The notes beneath the pieces are model-generated. The model saw nothing but the letters and a program-made list of their open reading frames with translations, was not told the DNA's origin and searched no databases. From the NCBI GenBank assembly GCA_041484525.1, contig JBGPHT010000063.1, positions 1-39,987 on the forward strand: a DNA stretch of 39,987 nt, given 5' to 3'. Source of the DNA: JBGPHT01 sp041484525. Its GTDB lineage: Bacteria; Acidobacteriota; Terriglobia; Bryobacterales; Bryobacteraceae. Shown here in pieces: positions 6,805 through 15,765 of the stretch (its first letter is position 1; every line of letters begins with the position of its first letter). A program made the translations under genes and the position numbers.

Positions 6805-9069
6805 ATGCTCCGCACGCTGCTCGCAATGTTGTTGCTATGCGTATCGCGCGGCCAGGCTGCCGATGACACGGCTGCGATCCGCGACGCGGTGGCAGCCATG
6901 CAGCGAGGAGATTTTGTTTCGGCGGAACAAAAGTTGCGCGCGGAATTAGGGGCGCACCCCGCCGATGCCCGGATATTGAGCCTGCTCGGCGTCGCGCTGG
7001 ACAATCAGAAGAAACTGCGCGAGGCGGACGGCTTCCATCGCCGGGCGCTCGCGATCGCGCCCAAATCCGTCGACGTGCTCGGCAATTACGGGAATCATCT
7101 GGCGGCCAGCGGCGATGAGGAAGGGGCGGGGCAGGCGTTGATGAAGATCGTCGCGCTCGATCCGGCGAACGTGAATGCGAACCTGCAATTGGCGCGACAG
7201 GCTTTGAAACGGAAGAGCGGGGCGGAGGCGCTGCGCTACCTGGCGCGATTGCCGGCGGACCAGCAGGACGCGCCTCCGGCGGCGGTTCTTCGATTAGAGG
7301 CGTTGTTCGTCGCGGGGAATCGGATGGAGGCGGAAGCGCTGGCGACGCGACTGTCCAAAGCGTCCGAAGGCGACCTCAGGTTGAGCTTTTCGGTGGGCGT
7401 GGCGCTTGCGAATGCGGGGCAATTCGATGCCGCCGAAGTTCTTTTCACGCGCGTCATGGCGACGGCTCCCGCGGATTTCAACGTCCTCTACAACCTGGGT
7501 GTGGTGGCATCATTGGCGGGCCACCACCAGCGGGCGCGAGACTTGTTGGAGACGGCCCTGCGGCAGCAGCCCAAAAACCCGGAAGTGCTTTTCCGACTGG
7601 CGGGCGTGGACTTCGCATTGAAGCAGACGGAGGCCGCGGCCGGTCTGCTGGCACAGGCGGCCAAGCTCGCGCCGGAGCGAGCCGACATCCAAAAACTGCT
7701 GGCGGTAACTACGAACAGCCTCGGCGCCCTGGCGGACTCGATCGCGGCGTGGGACCGCTATCTGAAACTCCAGCCGAACGACGACACCGCGCGCCGCGAG
7801 CGAGGCTACACGGCCGTTCAAGTAGGGCAACTCGCCGCGGGGATTGCGGACCTGGAATGGTTTCTGGCGCGGCATCCGGATGACGCCACTGGTCAGTACG
7901 AGCTCGGCATGGCGAAGCTGCAGACGGATCCGGCGCAGGGGCTGCCGCACCTGGAGAAGGCGCTGGCGTTGAAGCCGGACTTCGCGGCGGCGCGGTCGGC
8001 CCGCGGGAATCTTCATTACCAGCAGGGCAAACCCGAGGCTGCGGTGGCGGACCTGGAGGCAGCAGCCAAGCTCCAGCCCGACGACGCGATCAATCTGGAC
8101 CGCCTGGGACAAACCTATCTGGCTTTGGAACGGGCGGCGGATTCCGTGAGGGTGCTGCGGCGAGCGGCCGAACTGGCGCCCGAAGATTCGAAGATCCAGC
8201 TTCATTACGCGCGCGCGCTGGAGGATGCGGGTGAAGTGGCTGAGGCGAAGGTGGCGATGGATCGATTCCGGCAAATGGGTCCGGCGACCAAGGGTGGAGT
8301 GCCGGCCGGGCTGGTGGAGTATCTCGCGCTCACACCGGACGAGCGGCGCGCCGATTACCGGGCGCGTGTGGAGAAGGCGGTTCGCGAACATCCGGACGAT
8401 GGCGCGGCACAGTTGGAGTATCTGAAGCTATCGATCGAGAATGGCAAGACGGAGCAGATCCAGGGCGCGGCTCGAAGGATCGCGGAGATGAAGCCTAACG
8501 CACCGGTGCTGATCGGCGCGGGTCGAGCGCTGTTGGCGGCAAGGCAATACGAACTGGCCGCGGGACTACTGGAGCAGGCGGCGGCCCGTGACGCATCGGG
8601 CGGCGTTGACCTGGCGATCGCGCGGGCGCGGATTCTGGATGCGGCGGGAAAACCCGACGAGGCGATCGCAGCATTGCATGATTCGCTCGAGGCGGCCCCC
8701 AGGCGATCCGATTTGTATTGGCATGCGGCGGCGCTGCTGGTGAAGAACCATCGCGCGTCGGAGGCAGTGCGAGTCTTGGATGCGGCTGCCCGCGCCTTGC
8801 CCGAGGACCTGGAGATTCTGCTGATGAAAGCTACAGCGCTGGAGTTGGCGGGACAGAACCAGGATGCTCTGCGCCTGCTCGACGACATTCAGAATCGCAG
8901 GCCGGAATGGGCCTCGGTGTGGGTGGCACGCGGGCTGATGTTGGCGGCGCACCAACGCTCAGCGGAAGCACGAGGGGCGCTGGAGACGGCGGTAGCGCTA
9001 GGGGCGCGCAGTCCCGAGGCTTCCGACCTGGAGCGACTGTTCCAAGCGAAGCCGCCCAGCCAATGGTAG
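6805..9069 (+). CDS. Large exported TPR-repeat protein
   Basis: The 754-residue protein begins with a Sec signal peptide (MLRTLLAMLLLCVSRGQAA). Nearly all of the rest is tandem tetratricopeptide repeats, with the usual Leu-Gly-Ala-Pro spacing, such as 'ILSLLGVALDNQKKLREADG', 'VLYNLGVVASLAGHHQRARD', 'GQYELGMAKLQTDPAQGLPH' and 'NLDRLGQTYLALERAADSVR'. I estimate about 15 or more repeats. No catalytic domain is visible, so it is probably a periplasmic or surface scaffold. A possible -10 element TACAAT at 6787-6792 stands 12 bases before the ATG, with a poor -35. It is transcribed away from the oxidation operon and converges on TonB receptor 1. Confidence 0.85.
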   Translation: MLRTLLAMLLLCVSRGQAADDTAAIRDAVAAMQRGDFVSAEQKLRAELGAHPADARILSLLGVALDNQKKLREADGFHRRALAIAPKSVDVLGNYGNHLAASGDEEGAGQALMKIVALDPANVNANLQLARQALKRKSGAEALRYLARLPADQQDAPPAAVLRLEALFVAGNRMEAEALATRLSKASEGDLRLSFSVGVALANAGQFDAAEVLFTRVMATAPADFNVLYNLGVVASLAGHHQRARDLLETALRQQPKNPEVLFRLAGVDFALKQTEAAAGLLAQAAKLAPERADIQKLLAVTTNSLGALADSIAAWDRYLKLQPNDDTARRERGYTAVQVGQLAAGIADLEWFLARHPDDATGQYELGMAKLQTDPAQGLPHLEKALALKPDFAAARSARGNLHYQQGKPEAAVADLEAAAKLQPDDAINLDRLGQTYLALERAADSVRVLRRAAELAPEDSKIQLHYARALEDAGEVAEAKVAMDRFRQMGPATKGGVPAGLVEYLALTPDERRADYRARVEKAVREHPDDGAAQLEYLKLSIENGKTEQIQGAARRIAEMKPNAPVLIGAGRALLAARQYELAAGLLEQAAARDASGGVDLAIARARILDAAGKPDEAIAALHDSLEAAPRRSDLYWHAAALLVKNHRASEAVRVLDAAARALPEDLEILLMKATALELAGQNQDALRLLDDIQNRRPEWASVWVARGLMLAAHQRSAEARGALETAVALGARSPEASDLERLFQAKPPSQW

Positions 9070-9079
9070 TTCGTTGCGT

Positions 9080-9111
9080 ACGAGCGCCGGCATGAGGCTG
9101 CCGGCGCTCGT
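9080..9111. terminator. Bidirectional hairpin terminator between convergent genes
   Basis: ACGAGCGCCGGC (9080-9091) and GCCGGCGCTCGT (9100-9111) form a perfect 12-bp GC-rich stem with an 8-base loop. It lies 10 bases after the TPR stop codon and 8 bases after the receptor stop codon on the other strand. It has no U-tract on either side, so it may stop transcription with a factor or mainly protect both 3' ends. Confidence 0.7.
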
Positions 9112-9119
9112 CGTCAGTC

Positions 9120-12100
9120 TTAGAACTCGAAGCGGGCTCCAAATGCCAGAATACGAGCCGGCAGCGTGCCGTTAAACACACCGGCGGACAGGCTGGTTTG
9201 GTTGCCGTTAGCGTCCCATTGAAGACCCGTGCCCACCGAGTTGTATTGCGGGTGGTTGACGACGTTGTAGGCCTGGAACTGAATCCTCAGGCCGCGCCTT
9301 TCGCCAAACAGCGGAATGAACTTTGCCATGGTGGCATCCAGGTTGGTAACTCGCGGATAAGTCATGACTCCCGCGCCTCCGCCGAGGTTGCCGAGAACAG
9401 GGGTTGTCACTGTGGACCCGATCACCGGCGGGGCAAACGCAGCCGGATTGTAGTACATGCCGGCTGGCACATTCTTCATAGGATCGCCGACGACGAGGAC
9501 ACGCGCACTGACATCGGGAGTGCCCGTGTAATCAGGCGCGGTCCCGTTTACGTTGGGTCCGCCGGGATTGAAGGGAGCGCCGCTCTGCATGGAGAAGATC
9601 CCGGAAAGCGACCAGTTGTCCGTGAAGACTCCCAGCAGCTTCGAATTCAACTTCTTGCCCAGGCGAGGGAGCTCGTAGGTGTAGTTGACTTGCAGGTTGT
9701 GCCGCCGGTCCGTGCTCAGGCGTCCGTAGTTCCACGCCTCGTTGTTCGGCACCACCGGGCTGAAAGACGTTGTGCCCATGGCTCTCGACATTGTGTACGA
9801 CAGACCCCAGGCGATACCATGCGAGAACCGCCGTTGCATGGTCGCCTGGAGGGCATGGTAATTGGTGTGGCCTACGAAGTTGTGGCTGTTGATCCCGTTG
9901 AACCCCGGGTACACGGTTCGCAGCAGGACGTCGGGCAAGCTTTTGCCGCTGTTGGTGGCATCGGCGGCCGCTTTGTTAAACGGAGCACGAGCTCCGATAG
10001 GAATCGCGTTGATGTTAGAGGTGAGATTCTGATTGTAGCCCCAGTTGCCGGTGTAGCCGGCGGTGACCACGGTCCCTCCGCCGATGCTTCTCTGCACCTC
10101 GAGGCTGGCGTTGTGCACCCGATCCCAGGGTACGTCGCCGGTGCTGGCCCACGCATTGGTGGTGCCGACGGGACCAAAGACCAAGCTGTTCCCGCTGGCC
10201 GCGATTTGGGCGAAGGTGGTGTAGTTGACCTGCGGCGTGTAGGCAAATGGCGGCTGGCCCGACAGATTATACACCTGATTGCCGTCGAGGCGGTTGTAGA
10301 AGATACCGAAGCCGCCGCGAATCGCCATCTTGCCATCGCCCGCGACGTCATAGGCAAAACCGAATCGCGGGCCGAGGGCAACGGATTTCTGGTGGTACGG
10401 TTCGAGAGCCGATCCCTTGTTGCCCAGCAACTGGTAGCCGGTGGCGGGATCGCCGGTGTTCGGTACGAACAGCCCGATGTAAGCTACCGGAGCTACTGTA
10501 TTCGTGCCCGGATCGATCGCCACTCGCTTTCCGGCGCTGGTGCCGGGCACATAGATGCGCGGAACCGCCGACTTCGAGTAGAGCGTCGGCAGAAAATTGG
10601 CGAACGTATTGTTGGTGTCCACCTGCGGGGTCTGGTGGTAGAAGCGCAGGCCGTAATCCAACGTGAGCTTTTTTCCCACCCGGAAATTGTCCTGCAAGTA
10701 GAATTCGGCGTTCCAATAGACCGTATTGAAAACGGCGCGTGCGGTTTGCTGGCTGTAGCTGGCGACATACCCCAGCAGCCCGTTCGCGTAGCCATTACCG
10801 GTGTTGTTGATCCCGTTATTCGAGTCAGGGCCGAAGTTGTAGCTTCCGGCGTAGCCGCCGCCGGCGGGTTGGATCTTCACGTTGTGTTCCACGTAGACGC
10901 CGGTCTTGAGCGTGTGCCGGCCCACCACCTTGCTCAGGTTGTCGGTGAAGGTCCAGATGGTATTGAAGTTCTCGTAAGCCCCGGCCGAGGTCGAATTCCG
11001 GGTATAGCTCATGGAGTTGCTGGGCGGAGAACCGAATTGGAACTGCGGCATCAGGTTCTGGTAGCCGTTGGTGGGGGAGACGCCCGACAGATTGGTGGTA
11101 GGCAGCGGGAACAGCGTCGCCGGGTTGTTGACCAGCGCGCGGTCTTCCGACTTGTAGTTGTCGAGCGAATAGTACGACCACGTATTCCAACTCTTGCCGA
11201 CGGTGAATTCGTTGATGGCGGTCGGCGAGATCGAATAGGTGACGGTGCCCGAATAGCCGTGGCCGGGGTTCGGATGATCGATGGGAGAGATACCCCGATC
11301 GCCCAGAGTTCCACCGGTACCCTTGCTAAACTGCACGCCCTGGTAAAGGGCGACCATGTCGTCGTGATCGTTGATCCAGCGGAAATAGCCGGTCAGCTTG
11401 GAAGAAATATAGGTGTCGACGCGCAACACGTCGTTGCGCCGCGGGTGGGTGGCGCTGGCGGCCTCGAAGTAATTCACGACGTTGGCTTGCGTGCCGGTGC
11501 CCACGAAGTTCGGCAGGGGGAAGAACTTCAGCATCGCGAGGCCGGTCGTGTCGAAGCGGTTCGACGGGATCTTGTTCCCGGGGAACGGAACGCCGGTGTT
11601 GGGATCGTTGATGACGATCAGCGCGCCGTTGTTCTGGCGGCTCTCAGAGAAATCGCCTGCCCGCTCCAGAGCCGTGGGCGTATAGCGGTTCTGCGTTCCG
11701 CCGCTCACGAACTGGCCGGTGTACTCCTGCGACCAGAAGAAGAATAGCTTCGTCCGGTCACGGTTGAAGACCTTCGGGATGAAGACAGGACCGCCAATGC
11801 TGTAGGTCTCGACGTTAAACCGGTAGGGCGATATTTGCGAGTTCGGCGCCCCAGTGGTGGCGTTGCGGCCATTCCGATTGTTCGACCAGAGATTGGCATT
11901 GAACCCTTCATGCCGGTGGTTCCAGGCCGCGGTGCCGTGGAACTGCTGGGAGCCGCTCTTGGTGACGACGGTGATGGTGCCGCCCGAGTTGCGGCCGAAC
12001 TCCGCCTGGTAGTTCGACGTCAATACTTTCAACTCCTGAATCGCGTCGATGTTCGGCTCGTAGTGCAGAGTGCCGTTTGAACCTGTGTCCATGTCGGTGA

Positions 12101-12689
12101 TGCCATCGACGGTGAAATTCTTGGCCGACGTGTTGCCGTTGATGGTGATGCCGGCGATCGCGTTCGGCGATGTCACGTCGCGCGCGGCGGTGGTGTCGAT
12201 CACGCCCGGAACCAGCTTCAGGTACCCGAACAGGTCGCGGCCTTTCAGCGTGATGTCGTTCAACTGTTTTCCGTCCACCAACTGCGATTTCTCGGAACTC
12301 GCCAACTGGATGGCGGTCGCCTCTGCAATGACGGAGACCTTTTCCGACGTATTGCCGAGCGCGAGACTGAGCCTGCCCACGTCGCGCGTATCATTAGCTC
12401 CCACCATGACGTTGCTTTGTATGAGGTTCTTGAACCCCGCCACGCTCACGGATATGGAAAAATTCCCAGGCGATACGTTCAGAAACCGGAACAGCCCTGA
12501 ATTGTCGGTCACGGCCGAGCGGACGCTCCCGGTATCCGTGTCGGTCAAGGTGACCTGAGCGCTCGGAACCGTTGCGCTCGACGGATCGAGCACGGTTCCT
12601 ACAACTGAACTGGAAACGGTCTGACCGAGCAGGCAGGCCGCGCAGAGAATCGAGGCACAGATCAACCGTGCCAGCTTTCGAAGCGTCAT
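9120..12689 (-). CDS. TonB-dependent receptor 1, Oar-like with carboxypeptidase-regulatory domain
   Basis: The 1189-residue protein has a signal peptide (to about residue 22, LLGQ), then a carboxypeptidase regulatory-like beta-sandwich at about 25-110 ('VVGTVLDPSSATVPSAQVTLTD', 'TDNSGLFRFLNVSPGNFSI'). A plug domain follows, with 'VDGITDMDTGSNG', 'IQELKVLTSNYQAEFGRNSG' and 'VVTKSGSQQFHGTA', then a long outer-membrane barrel. The C-terminus ends in Phe (FGARFEF), as expected for barrel insertion. This architecture is that of Oar-like receptors, which are greatly expanded in Acidobacteria; ligands are mostly unknown. No SusD-like partner is adjacent. A run of G (AGAAGGGGGG) lies before the ATG as Shine-Dalgarno. 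A membrane-anchored regulator gene diverges from it. Confidence 0.93.
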   Translation of the reverse strand: MTLRKLARLICASILCAACLLGQTVSSSVVGTVLDPSSATVPSAQVTLTDTDTGSVRSAVTDNSGLFRFLNVSPGNFSISVSVAGFKNLIQSNVMVGANDTRDVGRLSLALGNTSEKVSVIAEATAIQLASSEKSQLVDGKQLNDITLKGRDLFGYLKLVPGVIDTTAARDVTSPNAIAGITINGNTSAKNFTVDGITDMDTGSNGTLHYEPNIDAIQELKVLTSNYQAEFGRNSGGTITVVTKSGSQQFHGTAAWNHRHEGFNANLWSNNRNGRNATTGAPNSQISPYRFNVETYSIGGPVFIPKVFNRDRTKLFFFWSQEYTGQFVSGGTQNRYTPTALERAGDFSESRQNNGALIVINDPNTGVPFPGNKIPSNRFDTTGLAMLKFFPLPNFVGTGTQANVVNYFEAASATHPRRNDVLRVDTYISSKLTGYFRWINDHDDMVALYQGVQFSKGTGGTLGDRGISPIDHPNPGHGYSGTVTYSISPTAINEFTVGKSWNTWSYYSLDNYKSEDRALVNNPATLFPLPTTNLSGVSPTNGYQNLMPQFQFGSPPSNSMSYTRNSTSAGAYENFNTIWTFTDNLSKVVGRHTLKTGVYVEHNVKIQPAGGGYAGSYNFGPDSNNGINNTGNGYANGLLGYVASYSQQTARAVFNTVYWNAEFYLQDNFRVGKKLTLDYGLRFYHQTPQVDTNNTFANFLPTLYSKSAVPRIYVPGTSAGKRVAIDPGTNTVAPVAYIGLFVPNTGDPATGYQLLGNKGSALEPYHQKSVALGPRFGFAYDVAGDGKMAIRGGFGIFYNRLDGNQVYNLSGQPPFAYTPQVNYTTFAQIAASGNSLVFGPVGTTNAWASTGDVPWDRVHNASLEVQRSIGGGTVVTAGYTGNWGYNQNLTSNINAIPIGARAPFNKAAADATNSGKSLPDVLLRTVYPGFNGINSHNFVGHTNYHALQATMQRRFSHGIAWGLSYTMSRAMGTTSFSPVVPNNEAWNYGRLSTDRRHNLQVNYTYELPRLGKKLNSKLLGVFTDNWSLSGIFSMQSGAPFNPGGPNVNGTAPDYTGTPDVSARVLVVGDPMKNVPAGMYYNPAAFAPPVIGSTVTTPVLGNLGGGAGVMTYPRVTNLDATMAKFIPLFGERRGLRIQFQAYNVVNHPQYNSVGTGLQWDANGNQTSLSAGVFNGTLPARILAFGARFEF

Positions 12690-12922
12690 AACCTCAGAAC
12701 CCCCCCTTCTATTGGTGAACCCTTACGAGTTCGATCGCACCCAAGACCTCGCATAGCCGGTGCGGGCGCGTGCGAACCTCCCAGTACCCGAATGAAGCCC
12801 TATCAAGGGAGATGATGGTAATCCCGCCGCTTCGATTCCGCAAGGGCTTTACCGTAGGAAGGCCAGACGTTACGAATTTGTTACTTGTTTTCAGCAGCTT
12901 ATTGGCGGTACGTAGAATCGGA

Positions 12923-12939
12923 GTTAATACGGTCTTAAC
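12923..12939. promoter_or_regulatory. Palindrome in the receptor 1/regulator intergenic region
   Basis: GTTAA (12923-12927) and TTAAC (12935-12939) are inverted with a 7-base spacer. The site lies within the 314-base gap 12690-13003 between the divergent receptor and regulator genes, an AT-richer stretch. It may be an operator serving one or both promoters. Apart from this, the extended -10 at 12974-12982 and the receptor's Shine-Dalgarno, I see nothing in the gap. Confidence 0.3.
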
Positions 12940-12973
12940 GGTGAAAAGAGGACGAGACTTCGGGCCAGCGGCG

Positions 12974-12982
12974 TGATAGAAT
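12974..12982 (+). promoter_or_regulatory. Extended -10 promoter candidate for the 13004 regulator
   Basis: TGATAGAAT forms an extended -10 (TGN followed by TAGAAT at 12977-12982). No good -35 is found 17 bases upstream. The distance to the ATG is 21 bases and leaves room for the AGAGG Shine-Dalgarno near 12991. Confidence 0.35.
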
Positions 12983-13003
12983 GCCGTCCCAGAGGTTCGT
13001 CCC

Positions 13004-14248
13004 ATGGGTGGTACCACGATAGTACGATCTGAACCGGGGCTGGGGCGTGCGGACGAGATTCAACCCCATCCCGAGGCGGTCCGGGAGCAGCTTACCCGGA
13101 TGCTGGGGAGTCCGCTTTTTCGAAACAGCCGCCACTATCCGAATCTCCTGCGATACGTTGTCGAGGAGACGCTGGAAGGCCGCGCCGGGCACCTGAAAGA
13201 GCGCGAGTTGGGAGTCAAGGTCTTCGGACGGGATCCCGCCTACGATAGCAACGCGGACCCGGTGGTGCGGACCTCGGCATGTGAAGTTCGCAAGCGGATC
13301 GCACAGTATTATCACGAGCCGGGCCACGAAACCGAAGTCCGGATCGATGTGCCTGCCGGGTGTTATGTGCCGGATTTCCGGCTTCCCGCGGCGCGCCCGC
13401 CGGCAGCCGCGCCGACGCCAGTCGAACCGGAGCCCGTGACGGTCGCGGCGCGCGTCGCTCCCAGGAAGTGGTTTCACATGGCCGGAGTATTGGCCATGGT
13501 GGCGATCCTGGGAATTGCGACGTTCGAGCTTCGCGGCGCGCGGGGCGCGGTCGAGCAATTCTGGGCACCGGTGTGGGGCTCGTCCGACTCCGTGATGTTG
13601 TGCTTAGGCGGTTCCTTTCGTTTGACTCCCCAACAGATTCAGCCTGTGGGATCTCAGTCAGGCCCCGACAATGGGCCGACGTTTCAGGACGTAATGCGGA
13701 GCGATCACGTGGCGTTTTCGGACGCATTGACTATGGCCAGGCTCACGGGCCTGATGCGGGAGCACGGGAAGAAAAGCGACATCCGCCGCGGAACCCTGCT
13801 CACGTTGACGGACCTGCGAAAGGTACCGGTCATCCTGATCGGCGCATTCAACAACGCCTGGACGATGCGCCTGGAGAACCAACTGCGCTACGTTTTCGAA
13901 TTCGACGAGGGGAAGCGCATCGGCGTCATCCGCGACCGCGACAACCCGACTAAAGCCGACTGGAGATATACACCCGATATCAAGTACTCGCAGATCACGG
14001 AAGATTACGCCATCGTGTCCCGGTTCGTAGATCCGCGCACCGAGAGGATGGTCGTGGTGGTTGCGGGCATGGGCAGGGACGGCACGCTCGCCGCCGGTGA
14101 GTTCGTGACCGAGCCGCGCTATCTGGAGAAGTTCGCCGGCAAGGCGCCGAAAGGCTGGGAACGCAAGAATCTGCAGGTGGTGCTGGCGACGGAAGTGATG
14201 AACGGGAACATCGGGCCGCCGCGCATTCTGGCGACGCACTTCTGGTAG
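13004..14248 (+). CDS. Membrane-anchored one-component regulator (acidobacterial type)
   Basis: The 414-residue protein has three parts. Residues 1-130 are cytoplasmic and contain 'LTRMLGSPLFRNSRHYPNLLRYVVEETL', 'LKERELGVKVFGRDPAYDSNADPVVRT' and 'VRKRIAQYYHEPGHETEVRI...PAGCYVPDF' pieces that recur in many acidobacterial proteins. The last piece resembles a winged-helix wing with a basic recognition region. A Pro/Ala linker (130-145) leads to one membrane helix (about 157-174). The remaining 240 residues should be periplasmic and match nothing I know. The layout is like ToxR/CadC regulators, where a periplasmic sensor works through one membrane span on a DNA-binding head. It diverges from TonB receptor 1, so it may control uptake of that ligand. 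DNA binding is inferred, not proven by a known motif. Confidence 0.65.
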   Translation: MGGTTIVRSEPGLGRADEIQPHPEAVREQLTRMLGSPLFRNSRHYPNLLRYVVEETLEGRAGHLKERELGVKVFGRDPAYDSNADPVVRTSACEVRKRIAQYYHEPGHETEVRIDVPAGCYVPDFRLPAARPPAAAPTPVEPEPVTVAARVAPRKWFHMAGVLAMVAILGIATFELRGARGAVEQFWAPVWGSSDSVMLCLGGSFRLTPQQIQPVGSQSGPDNGPTFQDVMRSDHVAFSDALTMARLTGLMREHGKKSDIRRGTLLTLTDLRKVPVILIGAFNNAWTMRLENQLRYVFEFDEGKRIGVIRDRDNPTKADWRYTPDIKYSQITEDYAIVSRFVDPRTERMVVVVAGMGRDGTLAAGEFVTEPRYLEKFAGKAPKGWERKNLQVVLATEVMNGNIGPPRILATHFW

Positions 14249-14255
14249 TGCGTAG

Positions 14256-15203
14256 TTACTCCGGCGCCGGCTTGGGGATCCACAAAACCTGGCTGGCGCA
14301 GCCGCGGGTGTCCACATGAAGCTGCTTCGGGCCGGAAAGCAACTTGATCGACTCGGGGAATCCGCTGGCGTAGGCCGCGACCTTGAAGTCTCCGGCGTCC
14401 AACCCATCGAAGACGAATCGTCCGGATGAATCGGACGTGGTGTAGCGGGATCCGCTGCCGGATTTCAACTCGATCGTCAGGCCTGGCGCGGGTGAACCAA
14501 TCTGGTCGGCCTCGTGAGGCTGCACCTGGTAGCGCGGATCGAAAGTAGTGAAGCCTTCCAACCGTCCCGCGGGGTTCTCACGGTCGTGATAGAAGAATAG
14601 ATACGCCAGGTCAGGACCGGCATCGGACAGTCGCTTAGTGCGGGTGCAACTGTCGGTTTCCATGATGTTGGTCTCTTCGTCGTTGCTGGCGTAGACCAGA
14701 TAGGTCTCGCCTGGCTGGAAGTCGTAGCCGCAGCCGCCGAAGGGCGTCCAGACTTCGAACGTCTCGGGTGTCTCGTCGTCATCAGCGTCGTCATCGCCAT
14801 TACGGAAGACTGTCCGCACGCGGAAGCGCACATGCTTGCCGTGGTCGAGGACGGTGGAGAAGAGCGCGAGCAGCGCCTGGTGGGTCTTGGCAGCATCCAA
14901 CTTTCGCCGGTCGTCTGGCGGAAGGTCGGGGAAAGTCTTGCGAAGAGTGTCCTTCAGGGCGGTCAGATTCGAGGTGGAGCGCTCGGTGAGGAACTGCTCA
15001 TTGGCCTGGGTGAGCTGATTGAGGGAGGGGCGCTGCTCCAGGTTCCAGCGGCTCAGAAAAGTTGGCGTAACGGATTCCACGGTGCCGATGAAGACGGCGT
15101 TGCTGTACGCGACTTCTTTGCAGGCGGGCAGCGTCATTTCGCACTTGCACGCCAAGGCGGGCTGCGCGAGCAGGGCGAAAGGCCACAACAGCGTCAGCTT
15201 CAT
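14256..15203 (-). CDS. Secreted TIMP/netrin-like domain protein with SpaA/carboxypeptidase-regulatory tail
   Basis: The 315-residue protein has a signal peptide whose cleavage after ALA (residues 16-18) would leave a mature N-terminus CKCEMTLPACKEVAYSNAVF. This start with Cys-x-Cys, a strand ending 'VFIGTVESV', and later 'FGGCGYDFQPGETYLVYA' and 'TDSCTRTKRLSDA' is the netrin/TIMP fold pattern with paired disulfides. Residues about 230-310 form a second beta-sandwich of the carboxypeptidase-regulatory type (GLTIELKSGSG, SDSSGRFVFDGLDAGDFKVAA). Whether it inhibits a protease or only binds is unknown. It ends 7 bases from the regulator gene (convergent) and diverges from the Cys-rich gene, with 57 bases between their starts. 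Confidence 0.75.
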   Translation of the reverse strand: MKLTLLWPFALLAQPALACKCEMTLPACKEVAYSNAVFIGTVESVTPTFLSRWNLEQRPSLNQLTQANEQFLTERSTSNLTALKDTLRKTFPDLPPDDRRKLDAAKTHQALLALFSTVLDHGKHVRFRVRTVFRNGDDDADDDETPETFEVWTPFGGCGYDFQPGETYLVYASNDEETNIMETDSCTRTKRLSDAGPDLAYLFFYHDRENPAGRLEGFTTFDPRYQVQPHEADQIGSPAPGLTIELKSGSGSRYTTSDSSGRFVFDGLDAGDFKVAAYASGFPESIKLLSGPKQLHVDTRGCASQVLWIPKPAPE

Positions 15204-15260
15204 TTGCTCTCATCCTAGCACCGTCGCCGTTAACATCCATCAACACACATTGGCGCCTTG

Positions 15261-15689
15261 ATGGGCGGAGTCCGGTGTGGTACGCTCGGCTACCAAGGGA
15301 TGCTGGGCGCAAATCGAATCCGATGCTGGCTACGCGGTAGCGCGGCGGTTTCGCTTGCCCTGTTCCTTTCGTTCTCGACGCTGGTTCCGGTTGCGGCCCA
15401 AGCGTTCGAGGGAACGGCGCACGGATCGCATTGCAAGACTAGAGGGTCGTGCTGCTGCCACGGGAACCGGCACACAAGCGGTCCGGCGGTCTCAGCCAAA
15501 TCCTGCGCGCAGGATTGCTGCCAGGCGACACTCGGCAGTGTCATGGGCGGCGGCTATGTGCTGCTGCGGTTCCAGCCCTGGACGCCGGCGATTCACGTCG
15601 CGGTTCGGGCGCGCGCCGCGGAATCGATCCCCCTTTCGGTCGTAGATTCTCACAGTCTCCGTCAACGGCCTCCTCCCACCTCTTTGTAA
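15261..15689 (+). CDS. Small Cys-rich exported or membrane protein
   Basis: The 142-residue product (ATG at 15261; an alternative ATG at 15300 starts closer to the hydrophobic segment) has a signal-like helix (AVSLALFLSFSTLVPVAAQ). A Cys/His cluster follows: HGSHCKTRGSCCCHGNRH, then KSCAQDCCQ, seven Cys and four His within about 40 residues. The tail is Pro-rich (RQRPPPTSL). I do not recognise the family. The cluster suggests binding of a soft metal such as copper or zinc. It ends 76 bases before the start of TonB receptor 2, and its stop codon lies at the edge of an inverted repeat that covers that receptor's Shine-Dalgarno, so the two are probably co-transcribed and coupled. Codon use and the conserved-looking signal peptide support a real gene. 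Confidence 0.65.
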   Translation: MGGVRCGTLGYQGMLGANRIRCWLRGSAAVSLALFLSFSTLVPVAAQAFEGTAHGSHCKTRGSCCCHGNRHTSGPAVSAKSCAQDCCQATLGSVMGGGYVLLRFQPWTPAIHVAVRARAAESIPLSVVDSHSLRQRPPPTSL

Positions 15690-15757
15690 TTGCCAACCTC
15701 GTTGTAACGCCGACGCTAGTGTGCGTTGGGGTTACAAGACAGTAGCGAACAAAGAGG
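15679..15757 (+). promoter_or_regulatory. Nested inverted repeats covering the Shine-Dalgarno of receptor 2
   Basis: The outer arms CCTCTTTGT (15679-15687) and ACAAAGAGG (15749-15757) are perfectly complementary over 9 bases. Inside them, TTGTAAC (15702-15708) pairs with GTTACAA (15731-15737). The right outer arm contains the Shine-Dalgarno (AAAGAGG, 8 bases before the GTG start at 15766). The left outer arm runs through the last codons of the Cys-rich gene (its stop is 15687-15689). A ribosome finishing the upstream gene would melt the left arm and free the Shine-Dalgarno. Confidence 0.5.
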
Positions 15758-15765
15758 GCATTGCA

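Noticed and set aside
9198..11747. 849-codon open frame on +
   Set aside because: Lies entirely antisense to TonB receptor 1; it has no recognisable domain and is explained by high GC and the receptor's codon pattern.
12709..13017. 102-codon minus-strand frame between receptor 1 and the regulator
   Set aside because: It overlaps the regulator start and the promoter region, has no recognisable motif and no Shine-Dalgarno.
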